From assembly GCF_003384035.1 (NCBI RefSeq), contig NZ_QQAK01000009.1, positions 1 through 64,000 on the forward strand: a stretch of 64,000 nt of DNA, in the 5' to 3' direction. How positions within the stretch are numbered: position 1 is the stretch's first letter; each line of letters starts with the position of its first letter. This document shows positions 15,658 to 23,676 of the stretch, one piece after another. A model generated the notes under the pieces. That model did not search any database, was not told the origin of the DNA, and worked only from the letters and a program-made list of their open reading frames with translations. Made by a program: the position numbers and the translations under genes. Origin of the DNA: Sporosarcina sp. BI001-red (GTDB taxonomy: Bacteria > Bacillota > Bacilli > Bacillales_A > Planococcaceae).

Positions 15658-16650
15658 ATGAATAAGAAACTTTTAGGGCTAATCTCGATGTTACTCATTG
15701 CAGTGCTTGCACTTGCGGCGTGTAACTCAACAGATGATGCGGGGAAAAAAGATGGAGCAAAAGGGGATTCAGATAGCTCTAAAGAGTATAAGTTCCTTAG
15801 TGTATTGACTGGTGGAACTCAAGGTACGTATTATGCACTTGGTGGTGCAATTGCTGAATTCATCGAAACAGATACGGGTGTGAAAACTTCAGCTGAAGTA
15901 TCTCAAGCATCTGCAGCAAACATGACTGCACTTAAAGATGGGAAGGCGGAAATCGCTTTCGTTCAAACGGATATCGCGTATTATGCTCAAGAAGGCGAGC
16001 TCATGTTTAAAGACGATAAAGTCGATACGGTATCTGCAATTGGGTCACTATATCCTGAAACTGTACAACTTGTGACACTCGAGAAAACAGGGATCAAGAC
16101 ATTTGAAGATTTAAAAGGTAAATCAGTATCTGTTGGTGCGCCAGGTTCTGGAACTTACGCGAACGCAGAGCAGCTTCTTGAAATCCACGGATTGACGATG
16201 GATGACATCAAACCGCAAAACTTGGACTTTGGGGAGTCTCAGGAGAGTTTACAAGCAGGTCAGATTGATGCAGCATTCATTACTGCAGGAACTCCTACTG
16301 GTGCTGTTGAAGGTTTGAATGCAGTAGCTAAAGTATTCGTAGTACCTGTCGAAGATGACAAAGCTGATGAGCTGATCAGCAAGTATCAGTATTATGCAAA
16401 AGAAGTTATTCCAGCTGGAACTTATGGGTTGGCTGAAGATACTCCAACTGTTTCAGTAGGAGCTATGCTTGTTATCCAGAACGAAGTACCAGAAGATCTC
16501 GCTTATGAAATTACAAAAGCAATTTACGACAACGCACCAAAACTTCAACACGCAAAGGGTAAGTTGATCAAAGCTGAAACTGGTCTTGACGGAATTGGTA
16601 TCCCAGTTCACCCAGGCGCTCAGAAGTACTTTGATGAAGTAAACAAGTAA
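15658..16650 (+). CDS. TAXI-family TRAP transporter solute-binding lipoprotein
   Basis: Extracytoplasmic solute receptor feeding the TRAP permease downstream. Signal peptide with lipobox LALAACNS, a Ser/Asp/Lys linker, then the TAXI fold: LSVLTGGTQGTYYALGGAIAEFI, AEIAFVQTDIAYYAQEG, and KGKSVSVGAPGSGTYANAEQLL. 330 residues, normal. ATG 15658 follows AGGGGGTC. First gene of a three-gene operon with DUF1850 and the fused permease. TAXI systems elsewhere carry dicarboxylates or glutamate; the substrate here cannot be read from sequence. Confidence 0.92.
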   Translation: MNKKLLGLISMLLIAVLALAACNSTDDAGKKDGAKGDSDSSKEYKFLSVLTGGTQGTYYALGGAIAEFIETDTGVKTSAEVSQASAANMTALKDGKAEIAFVQTDIAYYAQEGELMFKDDKVDTVSAIGSLYPETVQLVTLEKTGIKTFEDLKGKSVSVGAPGSGTYANAEQLLEIHGLTMDDIKPQNLDFGESQESLQAGQIDAAFITAGTPTGAVEGLNAVAKVFVVPVEDDKADELISKYQYYAKEVIPAGTYGLAEDTPTVSVGAMLVIQNEVPEDLAYEITKAIYDNAPKLQHAKGKLIKAETGLDGIGIPVHPGAQKYFDEVNK

Positions 16651-16737
16651 GAGTTGAATGATGGAATGGGGCGGTGAGGCGATCGATGCTTCATCCGTCC
16701 CTTCTGCATTCATAAGACTTTAAAAAGAGGTGAGCGG

Positions 16738-17304
16738 ATGAAACGATGGAGGATTCCGCTTGGATTATTCGTTGTGATGGTTCTGATTGCTGGCGTTCTG
16801 ACGATCCCTGTAAAGCGTGCATACACGTTCACAGAAACTAGGACTGAGCACCCGAAACTGGTGTATTGGCTTTTAGAAGACGAATCGGAGTTTCAAATCC
16901 GGTATATCCATTCGATATTTTTGACCAATGTCCTCGAAACTTACCGTGTGTTGCCCGATAGCACATTGAAATTTTTGACGATGCGTTATGAAGATGTTGG
17001 AATTGGGCTCCCCGCGTATGCGGAAAAAGGAGAGACATTAGAGGTAACAAATGATGGGATTTATACACTTACATATGAGGACAAAGAGATTGATTCCTTT
17101 ATACTGTATATCGGAGACATAGACGCGCAATTAGCGTTTCGATACAAAGGGATCGAAGCGGATTTGAAAGCTTACTTAAAACGAGGGCACTCGTACGAAT
17201 TCTGTGTCAAAAAACTAACAGTGTTTGAACTCATGAAAGGAGTTAACATGAATGGCAAAGCGAAAAAAAGAACGGAAAGTGGAACCGATAACGGATCCAA
17301 ATGA
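16738..17304 (+). CDS. DUF1850 protein of the TAXI-TRAP operon
   Basis: 188 residues with one N-terminal membrane anchor (GLFVVMVLIAGVLTIPV) and an extracytoplasmic beta-rich domain containing IRYIHSIFLTNVLETY, the conserved HSI/E segment of DUF1850. It is found regularly between TAXI receptors and their permeases. ATG 16738 follows AAAGAGGTGAG. The last 53 bases overlap the permease gene in another frame; the C-terminal tail (KKRTESGTDNGSK) looks unconserved and arises from that overlap. Function unknown. Confidence 0.85.
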   Translation: MKRWRIPLGLFVVMVLIAGVLTIPVKRAYTFTETRTEHPKLVYWLLEDESEFQIRYIHSIFLTNVLETYRVLPDSTLKFLTMRYEDVGIGLPAYAEKGETLEVTNDGIYTLTYEDKEIDSFILYIGDIDAQLAFRYKGIEADLKAYLKRGHSYEFCVKKLTVFELMKGVNMNGKAKKRTESGTDNGSK

Positions 17305-19291
17305 TGAGAGGTTCGAGACGCTCACTGAGTCAGAACAATTAGAACTTCTTCAAAAATATGATCCTGAATCCAATACAAGGGATTTAGTTGGGATTTTTGG
17401 TAAGATTGTCTTCTTTGGTTTACTGGCATTCTCAATTTTTCAGTTATACACATCGATCGGTAAACCGTTCACTGCATATATTCAGCGTTCGATCCACTTA
17501 GGATTTGCTCTTTCTTTAATTTTTATACTATTTCCAGCACGTAAAAAACCGGGTGTCAAACGAAATAAAGTTCCATTCTATGACGTGATTTTGTCGATTA
17601 TTTCGATTGGCGTCGGATTATACTGGCCACTCAATATGAACGAACTCATCTTAAGAGTGGGTCGTGTATCTGACTTAGACTTGATTGTCGGAATTTTAGC
17701 TGTACTGTTGACAATGGAAGCAGCTAGACGAGCGGTTGGTATGCCAATCACGATTATTTCGGGTGTTTTCTTAGTTTACGCATTTTTCGGCCCTTACTTC
17801 CCAGGGTTCCTAGCGCACCGTGGTCAGGACATAGACAGTCTCGTACAACTTATGTTCTTTACAACAGATGGGATTCTAGGAACGCCAATAAGTGTATCAG
17901 CCACATTCATCTTCGTATTCCTGTTATTTGGGGCATTCCTCGTGAAAACGGGTGTGGGGAATTACTTCAATGATTTGGCAGTTGTTCTCGCAGGTAGATT
18001 GACAGGGGGGCCTGCGAAAGTTGCGATTTTCTCAAGTGCGTTGCAAGGAACGATTTCTGGTAGTTCCGTTGCAAACGTTGTGGGCTCCGGTTCATACACG
18101 ATTCCGATGATGAAAAAGCTCGGGTATCGTAAAGAGTTTGCGGGTGGCGTTGAAGCTGCTGCGTCAACAGGCGGACAAATCATGCCACCGATCATGGGGG
18201 CCGCTGCGTTCCTGATGGTTGAATTCATTGGAGGGGTTACGTATTGGGAAATTGCTAAAGCGGCAACGATTCCCGCGTTACTGTATTTTACAGGGATCTG
18301 GATAATGACGCACTTTGAAGCAAAGCGTATTGGTCTTAAAGGAATGAGTCCCGAAGAAATCCCTAATCGGAAAGAAACATTGAAAAAGATTTACTTGTTG
18401 CTTCCGATTATCGGTATCATCGTGTTCCTATTACTCGGAATTCCAACGATGAAAGCAGCATTATTAGGTATTGTTTTAACACTTGTTGTTAGTTCGTTCA
18501 ATAAAGAAACAAGACTTAGTTTCAAAGATATCATTCAAGCTTTGGTGGATGGAGCACGGACAGCATTAGCTGTAGCTGCTGCGACAGCATGTGCAGGTAT
18601 TATCGTCGGGGTAGTTGTGAAAACAGGACTAGGATTAAGCTTGGCGAATGGTCTTGTTTCTGCTGCGGGTGGTAACATCTTCCTTACGCTCGTCTTTACA
18701 ATGTTTGCGGCAATCGTGCTTGGCATGGGTTCACCGACCACAGCTAACTATGTCATCACTTCTACGATTGCAGCTCCTGCAATCATAACATTGCTCATGT
18801 TAGATACACCGGATGCAACAGTGCCAGTAGTCGTTGCGATTTCTGCTCACTTGTTCGTATTCTATTTCGGAATTATAGCTGATATCACGCCGCCTGTGGC
18901 ACTTGCTGCGTTTGCAGCTTCAGGTATTTCAGGTGGAGATCCTATTAAGACCGGTGTGACATCGGCTAAACTCGCCATCGCGGCATTCATCATTCCATAT
19001 ATGTTTGTCTTTAATCCTGCGATGCTGATGATTGACGCCAGTGTCGGGGAGATTATATGGGTCACTGCCACGGCTATAATCGGAATGATTGCGATAGGTG
19101 CAGGTATGATTGGTTTCTGGTATCGAAAAATCAATTGGATCGAAAGGATCATTACGGTTGCGACTGGCTTGATGCTGATCTATCCAGAAACGAAAACGGA
19201 TTTCATCGGACTAGGGTTGTTTGTCATTCTGTTTGCAATTCAACTTATCACTAAGGACAAAAACAAAAAAGAAGAAACCGTAACTGTATAA
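17252..19291 (+). CDS. TRAP transporter permease, fused small and large subunits (DctQM type)
   Basis: 679-residue membrane protein. After a charged N-terminus, about four helices correspond to the small subunit and roughly a dozen to the large subunit. Conserved parts: SALQGTISGSSVANVVGSGSYTIP (keep: ISGSSVANV), AAASTGGQIMPPIMGAAAF, and MGSPTTANYVI and DITPPVALAAF near the end. Uses an ion gradient to import the solute bound by the TAXI receptor. ATG 17252 has AAAGGAG upstream inside the DUF1850 coding region. Terminator follows. Confidence 0.92.
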   Translation: MAKRKKERKVEPITDPNDERFETLTESEQLELLQKYDPESNTRDLVGIFGKIVFFGLLAFSIFQLYTSIGKPFTAYIQRSIHLGFALSLIFILFPARKKPGVKRNKVPFYDVILSIISIGVGLYWPLNMNELILRVGRVSDLDLIVGILAVLLTMEAARRAVGMPITIISGVFLVYAFFGPYFPGFLAHRGQDIDSLVQLMFFTTDGILGTPISVSATFIFVFLLFGAFLVKTGVGNYFNDLAVVLAGRLTGGPAKVAIFSSALQGTISGSSVANVVGSGSYTIPMMKKLGYRKEFAGGVEAAASTGGQIMPPIMGAAAFLMVEFIGGVTYWEIAKAATIPALLYFTGIWIMTHFEAKRIGLKGMSPEEIPNRKETLKKIYLLLPIIGIIVFLLLGIPTMKAALLGIVLTLVVSSFNKETRLSFKDIIQALVDGARTALAVAAATACAGIIVGVVVKTGLGLSLANGLVSAAGGNIFLTLVFTMFAAIVLGMGSPTTANYVITSTIAAPAIITLLMLDTPDATVPVVVAISAHLFVFYFGIIADITPPVALAAFAASGISGGDPIKTGVTSAKLAIAAFIIPYMFVFNPAMLMIDASVGEIIWVTATAIIGMIAIGAGMIGFWYRKINWIERIITVATGLMLIYPETKTDFIGLGLFVILFAIQLITKDKNKKEETVTV

Positions 19292-19336
19292 GTCAAGCCT
19301 GTCTGTAAAAAACTTGCAGACGGGCTTGTTTTTTTG
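19292..19336 (+). terminator. Terminator of the TRAP operon
   Basis: Arms CAAGCCTGTCTG (19294-19305) and CAGACGGGCTTG (19317-19328), one G-T pair, followed by a run of T. Confidence 0.85.
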
Positions 19337-19393
19337 AAACTTTGTGCCTTGCTAAACGTCTATTGAGTAACGTAATGAAGGAGGAAAAAGAGC

Positions 19394-19819
19394 GTGAAGT
19401 TTATCAAAAGACTGCTCATGACAGTTGTGATATTGGCACTACTAATAGGAGCCGCATATTATTTCGGAACCAATTGGATTGCGGACAAAGCAATGGAGCA
19501 AGTGACAACTCAGCTAGAAAGTAATGGTCAACTGGATTCAGTCAAACAAGAGATCACTAGCAATCCAGATGTACAAGCGTATTTACAAGACGCAAAAACG
19601 GCAGATCGTAGTAAATTGCCCATACAAACTAAAGAGCAAGCCACTCGCGTTGTGCTGAAAAAATTCAGTGTCCGCGAATTGCAAGACATACAAAAAAAAG
19701 CACAGTCTGGGATGACTGCAGAAGAGCAACAACAGTTATTGCAACAAGTTGAAAGCCGTCTCACTGAAGAAGAACTTCTTTCTTTGAAGGTGTTGGCTCT
19801 GGACGAACTTTCGAAGTGA
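19394..19819 (+). CDS. Hypothetical membrane-anchored protein
   Basis: 141 residues, not recognised. One N-terminal hydrophobic helix (LLMTVVILALLIGAAYYFG) serves as signal anchor; the remainder is hydrophilic, Gln/Glu-rich and helical, with a possible coiled coil around TAEEQQQLLQQVESRLTEEEL. GTG 19394 is preceded by AAGGAGG at about 9 bases. It stands alone between two terminator-like hairpins. Confidence 0.65.
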   Translation: MKFIKRLLMTVVILALLIGAAYYFGTNWIADKAMEQVTTQLESNGQLDSVKQEITSNPDVQAYLQDAKTADRSKLPIQTKEQATRVVLKKFSVRELQDIQKKAQSGMTAEEQQQLLQQVESRLTEEELLSLKVLALDELSK

Positions 19820-19872
19820 ACATCATTTTGCTTATAAAAATCAATCCAAACAGGGACAGTTCCGCAGCTAAT

Positions 19873-20154
19873 TCAAAGCCGCCATGGACTGTCCCTGCCC
19901 TGGTTTGTCTTAAGCAACTGAATTTCGTTCGTCAAGTATTGAAGTTGTTCTCTTATCTCGCTTAACTCTTTCAGCACTACACCGTTGTTTGGCGTATTGT
20001 CTGTTTCATTTTTCTCTTCTTCAATTGCGAGCACAGCGGCATAGGTAGAGATGGAATCCCCGATAATGGAGACGATACTCCCAATCACATCTATTTTGGC
20101 AGCTTGCCCGCCGACTTCAATGCCTGTGAAATCCAGACTATCAGGATTTACCAT
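19873..20154 (-). CDS. Hypothetical small protein with C-terminal coiled coil
   Basis: 93 residues, not recognised. The first half is Gly/Ile/Ser-rich (IEVGGQAAKIDVIGSIVSIIGDS) and mildly hydrophobic; the last 35 residues (LKELSEIREQLQYLTNEIQLLK) form a heptad-like helix. ATG 20154 follows GGAGGG at 6 bases. A 10-base inverted repeat CAGGGACAGT/ACTGTCCCTG (19851-19860, 19888-19897) straddles its 3' end. It lies between a host gene and the tRNA-Val integration site; it could be host or mobile. Confidence 0.55.
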   Translation of the reverse strand: MVNPDSLDFTGIEVGGQAAKIDVIGSIVSIIGDSISTYAAVLAIEEEKNETDNTPNNGVVLKELSEIREQLQYLTNEIQLLKTNQGRDSPWRL

Positions 20155-20347
20155 GGCGCACCCTCCTATCAGAAAACTCCCTACTTCAATGTATGCATTG
20201 GGCAATGGGAGGTGAATGGGTAGAAAAACTATTTTACAAAATTGTATTGCAAGAAGTCCAGAATCATGATATTATCATACATGTGCTTAGTGACAGTACG
20301 TTGATTTTAAACGATTGCTTGTCATGATAGTCTACTGAAATATTCCC

Positions 20348-20420
20348 GATTCCTTAGCTCAGCTGGGAGAGCGCTACCTTGACAGGGTAGAGGTCGCTGG
20401 TTCGAGCCCAGTAGGAATCA
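20348..20420 (+). tRNA. tRNA-Val (GAC anticodon)
   Basis: Complete cloverleaf: acceptor GATTCCT/AGGAATC with discriminator A, D arm GCTC/GAGC, anticodon arm CTACC-TTGACAG-GGTAG with anticodon GAC, T arm GCTGG-TTCGAGC-CCAGT. CCA is not encoded. Its 3' 45 bases recur exactly at 22106-22150 and in degraded form near 23433, marking it as an integration target. Confidence 0.96.
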
Positions 20421-20516
20421 TTGGGTGCCAAACCCACGGAAAGACCGTAGGAACACGGTTTTTCTCCACAAGCAGTCCTATTAGGCCGTATGCCTAGGGG
20501 CTGTTTTTTTTGTGGT
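20376..20516 (+). repeat. tRNA-Val 3' end plus structured tail, copy A
   Basis: From the anticodon stem of tRNA-Val through TTGGGTGCCAAACCCA (20421-20436), a small hairpin ACCGT/ACGGT, then CAGTCC...AGGC-CGTAT-GCCT...GGCTG and eight T. The last hairpin with its T run should act as the tRNA terminator. Bases 20376-20424 equal 22106-22154 exactly (49 bases). Confidence 0.9.
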
Positions 20517-20519
20517 TTT

Positions 20520-21100
20520 TTAGCACTTCTCCGTTGCCGAATTACTCTGGAACCCCTTTTGTATAGCGCGATGAAATACATTAGCTACATCTCTAGATGT
20601 ATTAGAGATTAAATGAAGGTAGAATTCCAATGTGATCTTAGGATTCTCATGACCGAGTCGTACTGATATATTCACAACGTCGATACCTTCAGAGATTAGA
20701 ATGGATGCATGAGTGTGAATAACATGAAAGCGAATCTCCGTGATGTTGGTTTTTTTTATTAGCCGTTTCATTAATTTCTTGGATTTTGAAAAAATCCTGT
20801 ATTCGTGCAAATGACCAGATTCTGTTCCCGATATATATCTCTTACGAGTGCTCTCCATTCTTCTTGCTCCTTTTACGCTTTATAAGTTCATTCATTACGA
20901 AATCAGGTATCCGTATTTGACGTATAGACTTTCGTGTCTTTTGCGCCGTAAGAAAATATTCACTTTTAGGTAGATAGTAAGGGAATGATTTATGTGAATA
21001 ACTCTCTTAGTAAAGTCAATATCATTCCACTATAGCCCCAAAAGCTCTCTACGCCTCATTCCGATATATATAGCTAGTAGAAAGGTTAGCGAGTCTGCTT
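20520..21100 (-). pseudogene. Decayed tyrosine recombinase (prophage integrase)
   Basis: Fragments of one integrase in different frames. Near 21045-21095 the minus strand reads TFLLAIYIGMRRRELLGL then an in-frame TAG and WNDIDF (box I with its arginine). Near 20870-20950 another frame reads KTRKSIRQIRIPDFVMNELIK. The frame 20520-20858 reads GTESGHLHEY, then HVIHTHASILISEG and VRLGHENPKITLEFYLHL. The H-x-L-R of box II is damaged (the arginine is missing from FHVIHTHAS), while the tyrosine is kept. It points towards the tRNA, as integrases next to an attachment site commonly do. Not functional. Confidence 0.85.
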
Positions 21101-21252
21101 AAGCAAAAGCTGGATCTTAAATTTGGTGTATTTTGCGAATAAAACTCGAGTGTAAACATTTCAAGCAATAAAATTTTTAAAAAATCTTCTTTTCACTGCC
21201 TGTACCATCAGTAAAAAATAGCATATATATAATTCAAAGGAGGAGAAATAAA

Positions 21253-21393
21253 ATGTGGAAAAATAATTTTACAATTAAAGGTACTACATGAAATACGGTA
21301 CACTGTAAAAATGTTTCAGACGGTAGTGATATATTTTGGGTTAAAAAAGAAAAGAGTCTCGTGAAAGGAGATATTACAAAAAAGATAAAGTAG
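21253..21393 (+). pseudogene. Small phage-type gene interrupted by TGA
   Basis: ATG 21253 follows a strong AAAGGAGGAGAAATAAA site. The frame reads MWKNNFTIKGTT, then TGA, then continues open as NTVHCKNVSDGSDIFWVKKE and on to TAG at 21391-21393 (46 codons in all). A single TGG to TGA change would explain it. The next gene starts 8 bases later, so the arrangement is that of a compact phage operon. Read-through cannot be excluded. Confidence 0.55.
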
Positions 21394-21401
21394 GTGACAA
21401 C

Positions 21402-21818
21402 ATGAGCGACATGTTAAAAAAACTAAGTGAATCTATTGATAATCACGATACTAAAATCACTGTTTTAGATGGTCGAGTAGTCGGATTAGAAGAGTTAACA
21501 GGAATGCTTATAGAAAAGGATCGGCAACACGAAGAAAAACTTCATCAGATGGAGACGCAGAATCTTAAGTTGGAAAACACAGTGCTTTCCACAAGTCGTG
21601 AAACACAGGAAATTGTGAAAGCGCAGGCAGACAAGATGTACGAGCTTGCTAAGTCATCCATGAGCTATCAAACTGCTTCTGCGGAACAGGCTCATGAATT
21701 ACAAATGGCTAAATTGAGCGCTTGGTCTACATTCGCTCTTAAAATGAGCGGGGCAGTCGCAGGGTTAACTGGCACAGGGGGCTTGGTTTACTACTTGTTT
21801 ACACATTTTTTAAAATAA
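21402..21818 (+). CDS. Phage-type coiled-coil protein with C-terminal membrane segment (XhlA-like)
   Basis: 138 residues: a long hydrophilic coiled-coil region (DRQHEEKLHQMETQNLKLEN) and one C-terminal helix (MSGAVAGLTGTGGLVYYLF). The architecture is like XhlA-type proteins of phage lysis cassettes, though I see no strong signature. ATG 21402 has AGGTGA upstream. Placed between the broken small gene and a holin-like gene, 13 bases before the latter. Part of the tRNA-Val prophage remnant. Confidence 0.6.
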   Translation: MSDMLKKLSESIDNHDTKITVLDGRVVGLEELTGMLIEKDRQHEEKLHQMETQNLKLENTVLSTSRETQEIVKAQADKMYELAKSSMSYQTASAEQAHELQMAKLSAWSTFALKMSGAVAGLTGTGGLVYYLFTHFLK

Positions 21819-21831
21819 AGGAGACGATGAC

Positions 21832-22008
21832 ATGACAGCAGTACTGATTTTTTCAAAAATCTTGGCACCCATCAATTTAGCGGTGACAGAACTATTTAAA
21901 CGAACATTCAACCTACCTAAAACGATCAACCCACTCATCGTCTTTGCGGTGGGTCTTTTTATTGGCTTCGCAGCATCACCATTAGTCAGCGTTGGATCTC
22001 ATACTTAA
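21832..22008 (+). CDS. Short holin-like protein
   Basis: 58 residues with two hydrophobic stretches (VLIFSKILAPINLAVTELF and NPLIVFAVGLFIGFAASPL) separated by KRTFNLPKTI, the pattern of small phage holins. ATG 21832 follows AAGGAGACG. It ends within 100 bases of attachment copy B and may have lost its C-terminal part; phage holins of this look are usually longer with a charged tail. The expected neighbouring endolysin is 540 bases away, on the other side of copy B. Confidence 0.6.
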   Translation: MTAVLIFSKILAPINLAVTELFKRTFNLPKTINPLIVFAVGLFIGFAASPLVSVGSHT

Positions 22009-22105
22009 AAATTCGAGTCATTTCAAAGTAATTCATAGTACGCTTTGATTGTTGTTCAATTAGCTATTAGTACTCTTCTGAAGTCTTTAAAACACATACA
22101 TTATC

Positions 22106-22250
22106 ACCTTGACAGGGTAGAGGTCGCTGGTTCGAGCCCAGTAGGAATCATTGGATGCCAAACCCATGGAAGTATCGTCGAATCAACGATAAATCTCCAC
22201 AAAAAAGCAGTCCTATTTGGTCGTATGCCTAGGGACAACTTTTTGTGTGT
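22106..22250 (+). repeat. tRNA-Val 3' end plus structured tail, copy B
   Basis: Bases 22106-22154 are identical to the tRNA-Val 3' half and following five bases. The tail then diverges but keeps TTGGATGCCAAACCCA (22151-22166), a hairpin ATCGT/ACGAT where copy A has ACCGT/ACGGT, CTCCACA, and GCAGTCCTATTTGGTCGTATGCCTAGG-like sequence. The terminal hairpin is damaged and its T run is shorter. Copy B cannot form a tRNA (no 5' half). Confidence 0.9.
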
Positions 22251-22547
22251 TCAAGACCAACTGCTAAGCAATTCTTTAAAGACGACTCGCGTTTTTCATC
22301 AACTTTCATCCTAATTTATGAATTTATGTTCAATGGCTTCTTCATTTTTGTGATATGTGGACAATAACACGACATGGTAAAAAAATAAATCTCTTGAGAA
22401 CGCCAGCATCGGGTGTTCTAACACAAGGTTGTAAAATTGAGCTCTCGAAGAAAATACAATTAAAATAATTTACCTTAGTTCTAGCACGCATGTCTATGTC
22501 TAGGAAGAAAAATATTCATAGATATAACATAAAGGAGGAAAAAGAAA
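22251..22547. other. Gap between attachment copy B and the endolysin gene
   Basis: No gene is supported. An open frame at 22045-22314 only reads across the tRNA fragment and has no ribosome site. AT-rich, with no clear promoter or terminator; the endolysin ribosome site AAAGGAGG lies at the right end. Probably deletion-scarred phage sequence. Confidence 0.5.
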
Positions 22548-23321
22548 ATGAGCAAAATCTTTATTGATCCGGGCCATGGTGGTCACGATTCAGGGGCAGT
22601 TGGAAAGAGGTCAAAGGAAAAAGATAATGTGTTGAAAGTCGGGCTCAATTTGAAAGCGTTACTTGAAAGCTACGGGCATACCGTCAAATTGTCCCGCTCA
22701 ACGGATGTGTTTATTGCATTATCTGAGCGCGCACAGATGGCGAATCGTTGGGGGGCTGACTACTTTGTGAGTTTGCATAATAACTCGGCTACAAGCGATG
22801 CGTCGGGGTTTGAAACGTTTATTTACAACGGTAACGTCAGTAGTTCTACGACCAAGTTGCAAGCAGCTATCCACAACGCGATTTCAAAAGAAATTGGCAT
22901 TCGCGACCGAGGCATGAAGCGTGAGAGCCTTGCAGTATTACGTGAATCAAGTATGCCTGCTGTGTTGATTGAGTATGCGTTTATTTCAAATACTGTCGAT
23001 GAGACCATCTTGATCAACCAAGTGGAGAAATTGGCACAGTTAACTGCAAAAGGGATTGTCGCTCAAGCCGGCATAGTTAAACCTACAGCTCCTACACCTG
23101 GAGCAACACAAAAGGAGGAACCCAAATTGTACAAACCAAGCGCTTCAGCAATTCTTAACTCAACAGCAACTGTTTTAAAACGTCTCGAACAAAAAGTAGA
23201 CAATCCATTAGATCCTCAATGGCGAGAGAAGCTTTTGAAAGGTGAGTTAACGGAGTCCGATGCTATCGGATTGTTGTATGTGGCTATTGATCGTGGTCAT
23301 ATTGTAGGGAAAGCAGAGTGA
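22548..23321 (+). CDS. N-acetylmuramoyl-L-alanine amidase (phage endolysin, Amidase_3)
   Basis: Zinc amidase that cleaves the MurNAc-L-Ala bond. Residues 1-175 hold the catalytic domain: IFIDPGHGGHDSGAVG with the first zinc histidine, the glutamate/histidine region ADYFVSLHNNSA, and MPAVLIEYAFISN with the late catalytic glutamate. A Pro/Thr linker (KPTAPTPGATQKEEP) leads to a C-terminal region of about 60 residues that probably binds the wall. No signal peptide, fitting holin-dependent release. ATG 22548 has AAAGGAGG upstream. Intact frame of 257 residues although its surroundings are decayed. Confidence 0.92.
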   Translation: MSKIFIDPGHGGHDSGAVGKRSKEKDNVLKVGLNLKALLESYGHTVKLSRSTDVFIALSERAQMANRWGADYFVSLHNNSATSDASGFETFIYNGNVSSSTTKLQAAIHNAISKEIGIRDRGMKRESLAVLRESSMPAVLIEYAFISNTVDETILINQVEKLAQLTAKGIVAQAGIVKPTAPTPGATQKEEPKLYKPSASAILNSTATVLKRLEQKVDNPLDPQWREKLLKGELTESDAIGLLYVAIDRGHIVGKAE

Positions 23322-23432
23322 GTGATTCGAAGAAAGGAACAGTAAATATTGAGATTATACTATTCTTAGTTTAATTTCTCTTTATCCTCAAAACTTCTAG
23401 TCTTCCGTTACCTATAGAATACACTTGTAAAA

Positions 23433-23567
23433 GCCCTGTCCTTAAGTGTTTCGACCCATAGAGAAACATTGGTTGCCAAACCCACGCCAAGTACCGACAG
23501 GACAATGATACATCCCCCAAGAACATACCTATTAGGCTGGATGGCTAGGCTCTGTTTTTAGTATGTT
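23433..23567 (+). repeat. tRNA-Val 3' end plus structured tail, copy C (degraded)
   Basis: GTTTCGACCCATAGAGAAACATTGG corresponds imperfectly to the T arm and acceptor end; then TTGGTTGCCAAACCCA (23469-23484) and CCTATTAGGCTGGATGGCTAGG near 23528-23549 followed by a T run match copies A and B. It is the outer right boundary of the prophage remnants. The gap 23322-23432 holds nothing else recognisable. Confidence 0.75.
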
Positions 23568-23611
23568 AGGGCTAATCCGGAATTTAAATAAGAACGAGCC
23601 AACTGAAATAT

Positions 23612-23676
23612 AGCAAAGGGTAATTCATGCTAGCCACAACTTCTTGTCGTTGGTTAGCTGAATTACCCTTTTTAGA
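23612..23676 (-). terminator. Terminator of the membrane protein gene
   Basis: Arms AAAGGGTAATTCA (23615-23627) and TGAATTACCCTTT (23659-23671) with a partly paired centre; both strands carry flanking A/T runs. Confidence 0.75.

Noticed and set aside
19851-19897. Terminator from CAGGGACAGT/ACTGTCCCTG
   Set aside because: The loop is 27 bases, no T run follows on either strand, and it overlaps the 3' coding end of the minus-strand gene; kept only as an inverted repeat.
22045-22314. 89-residue frame across attachment copy B
   Set aside because: It translates the tRNA fragment and lacks a start signal.
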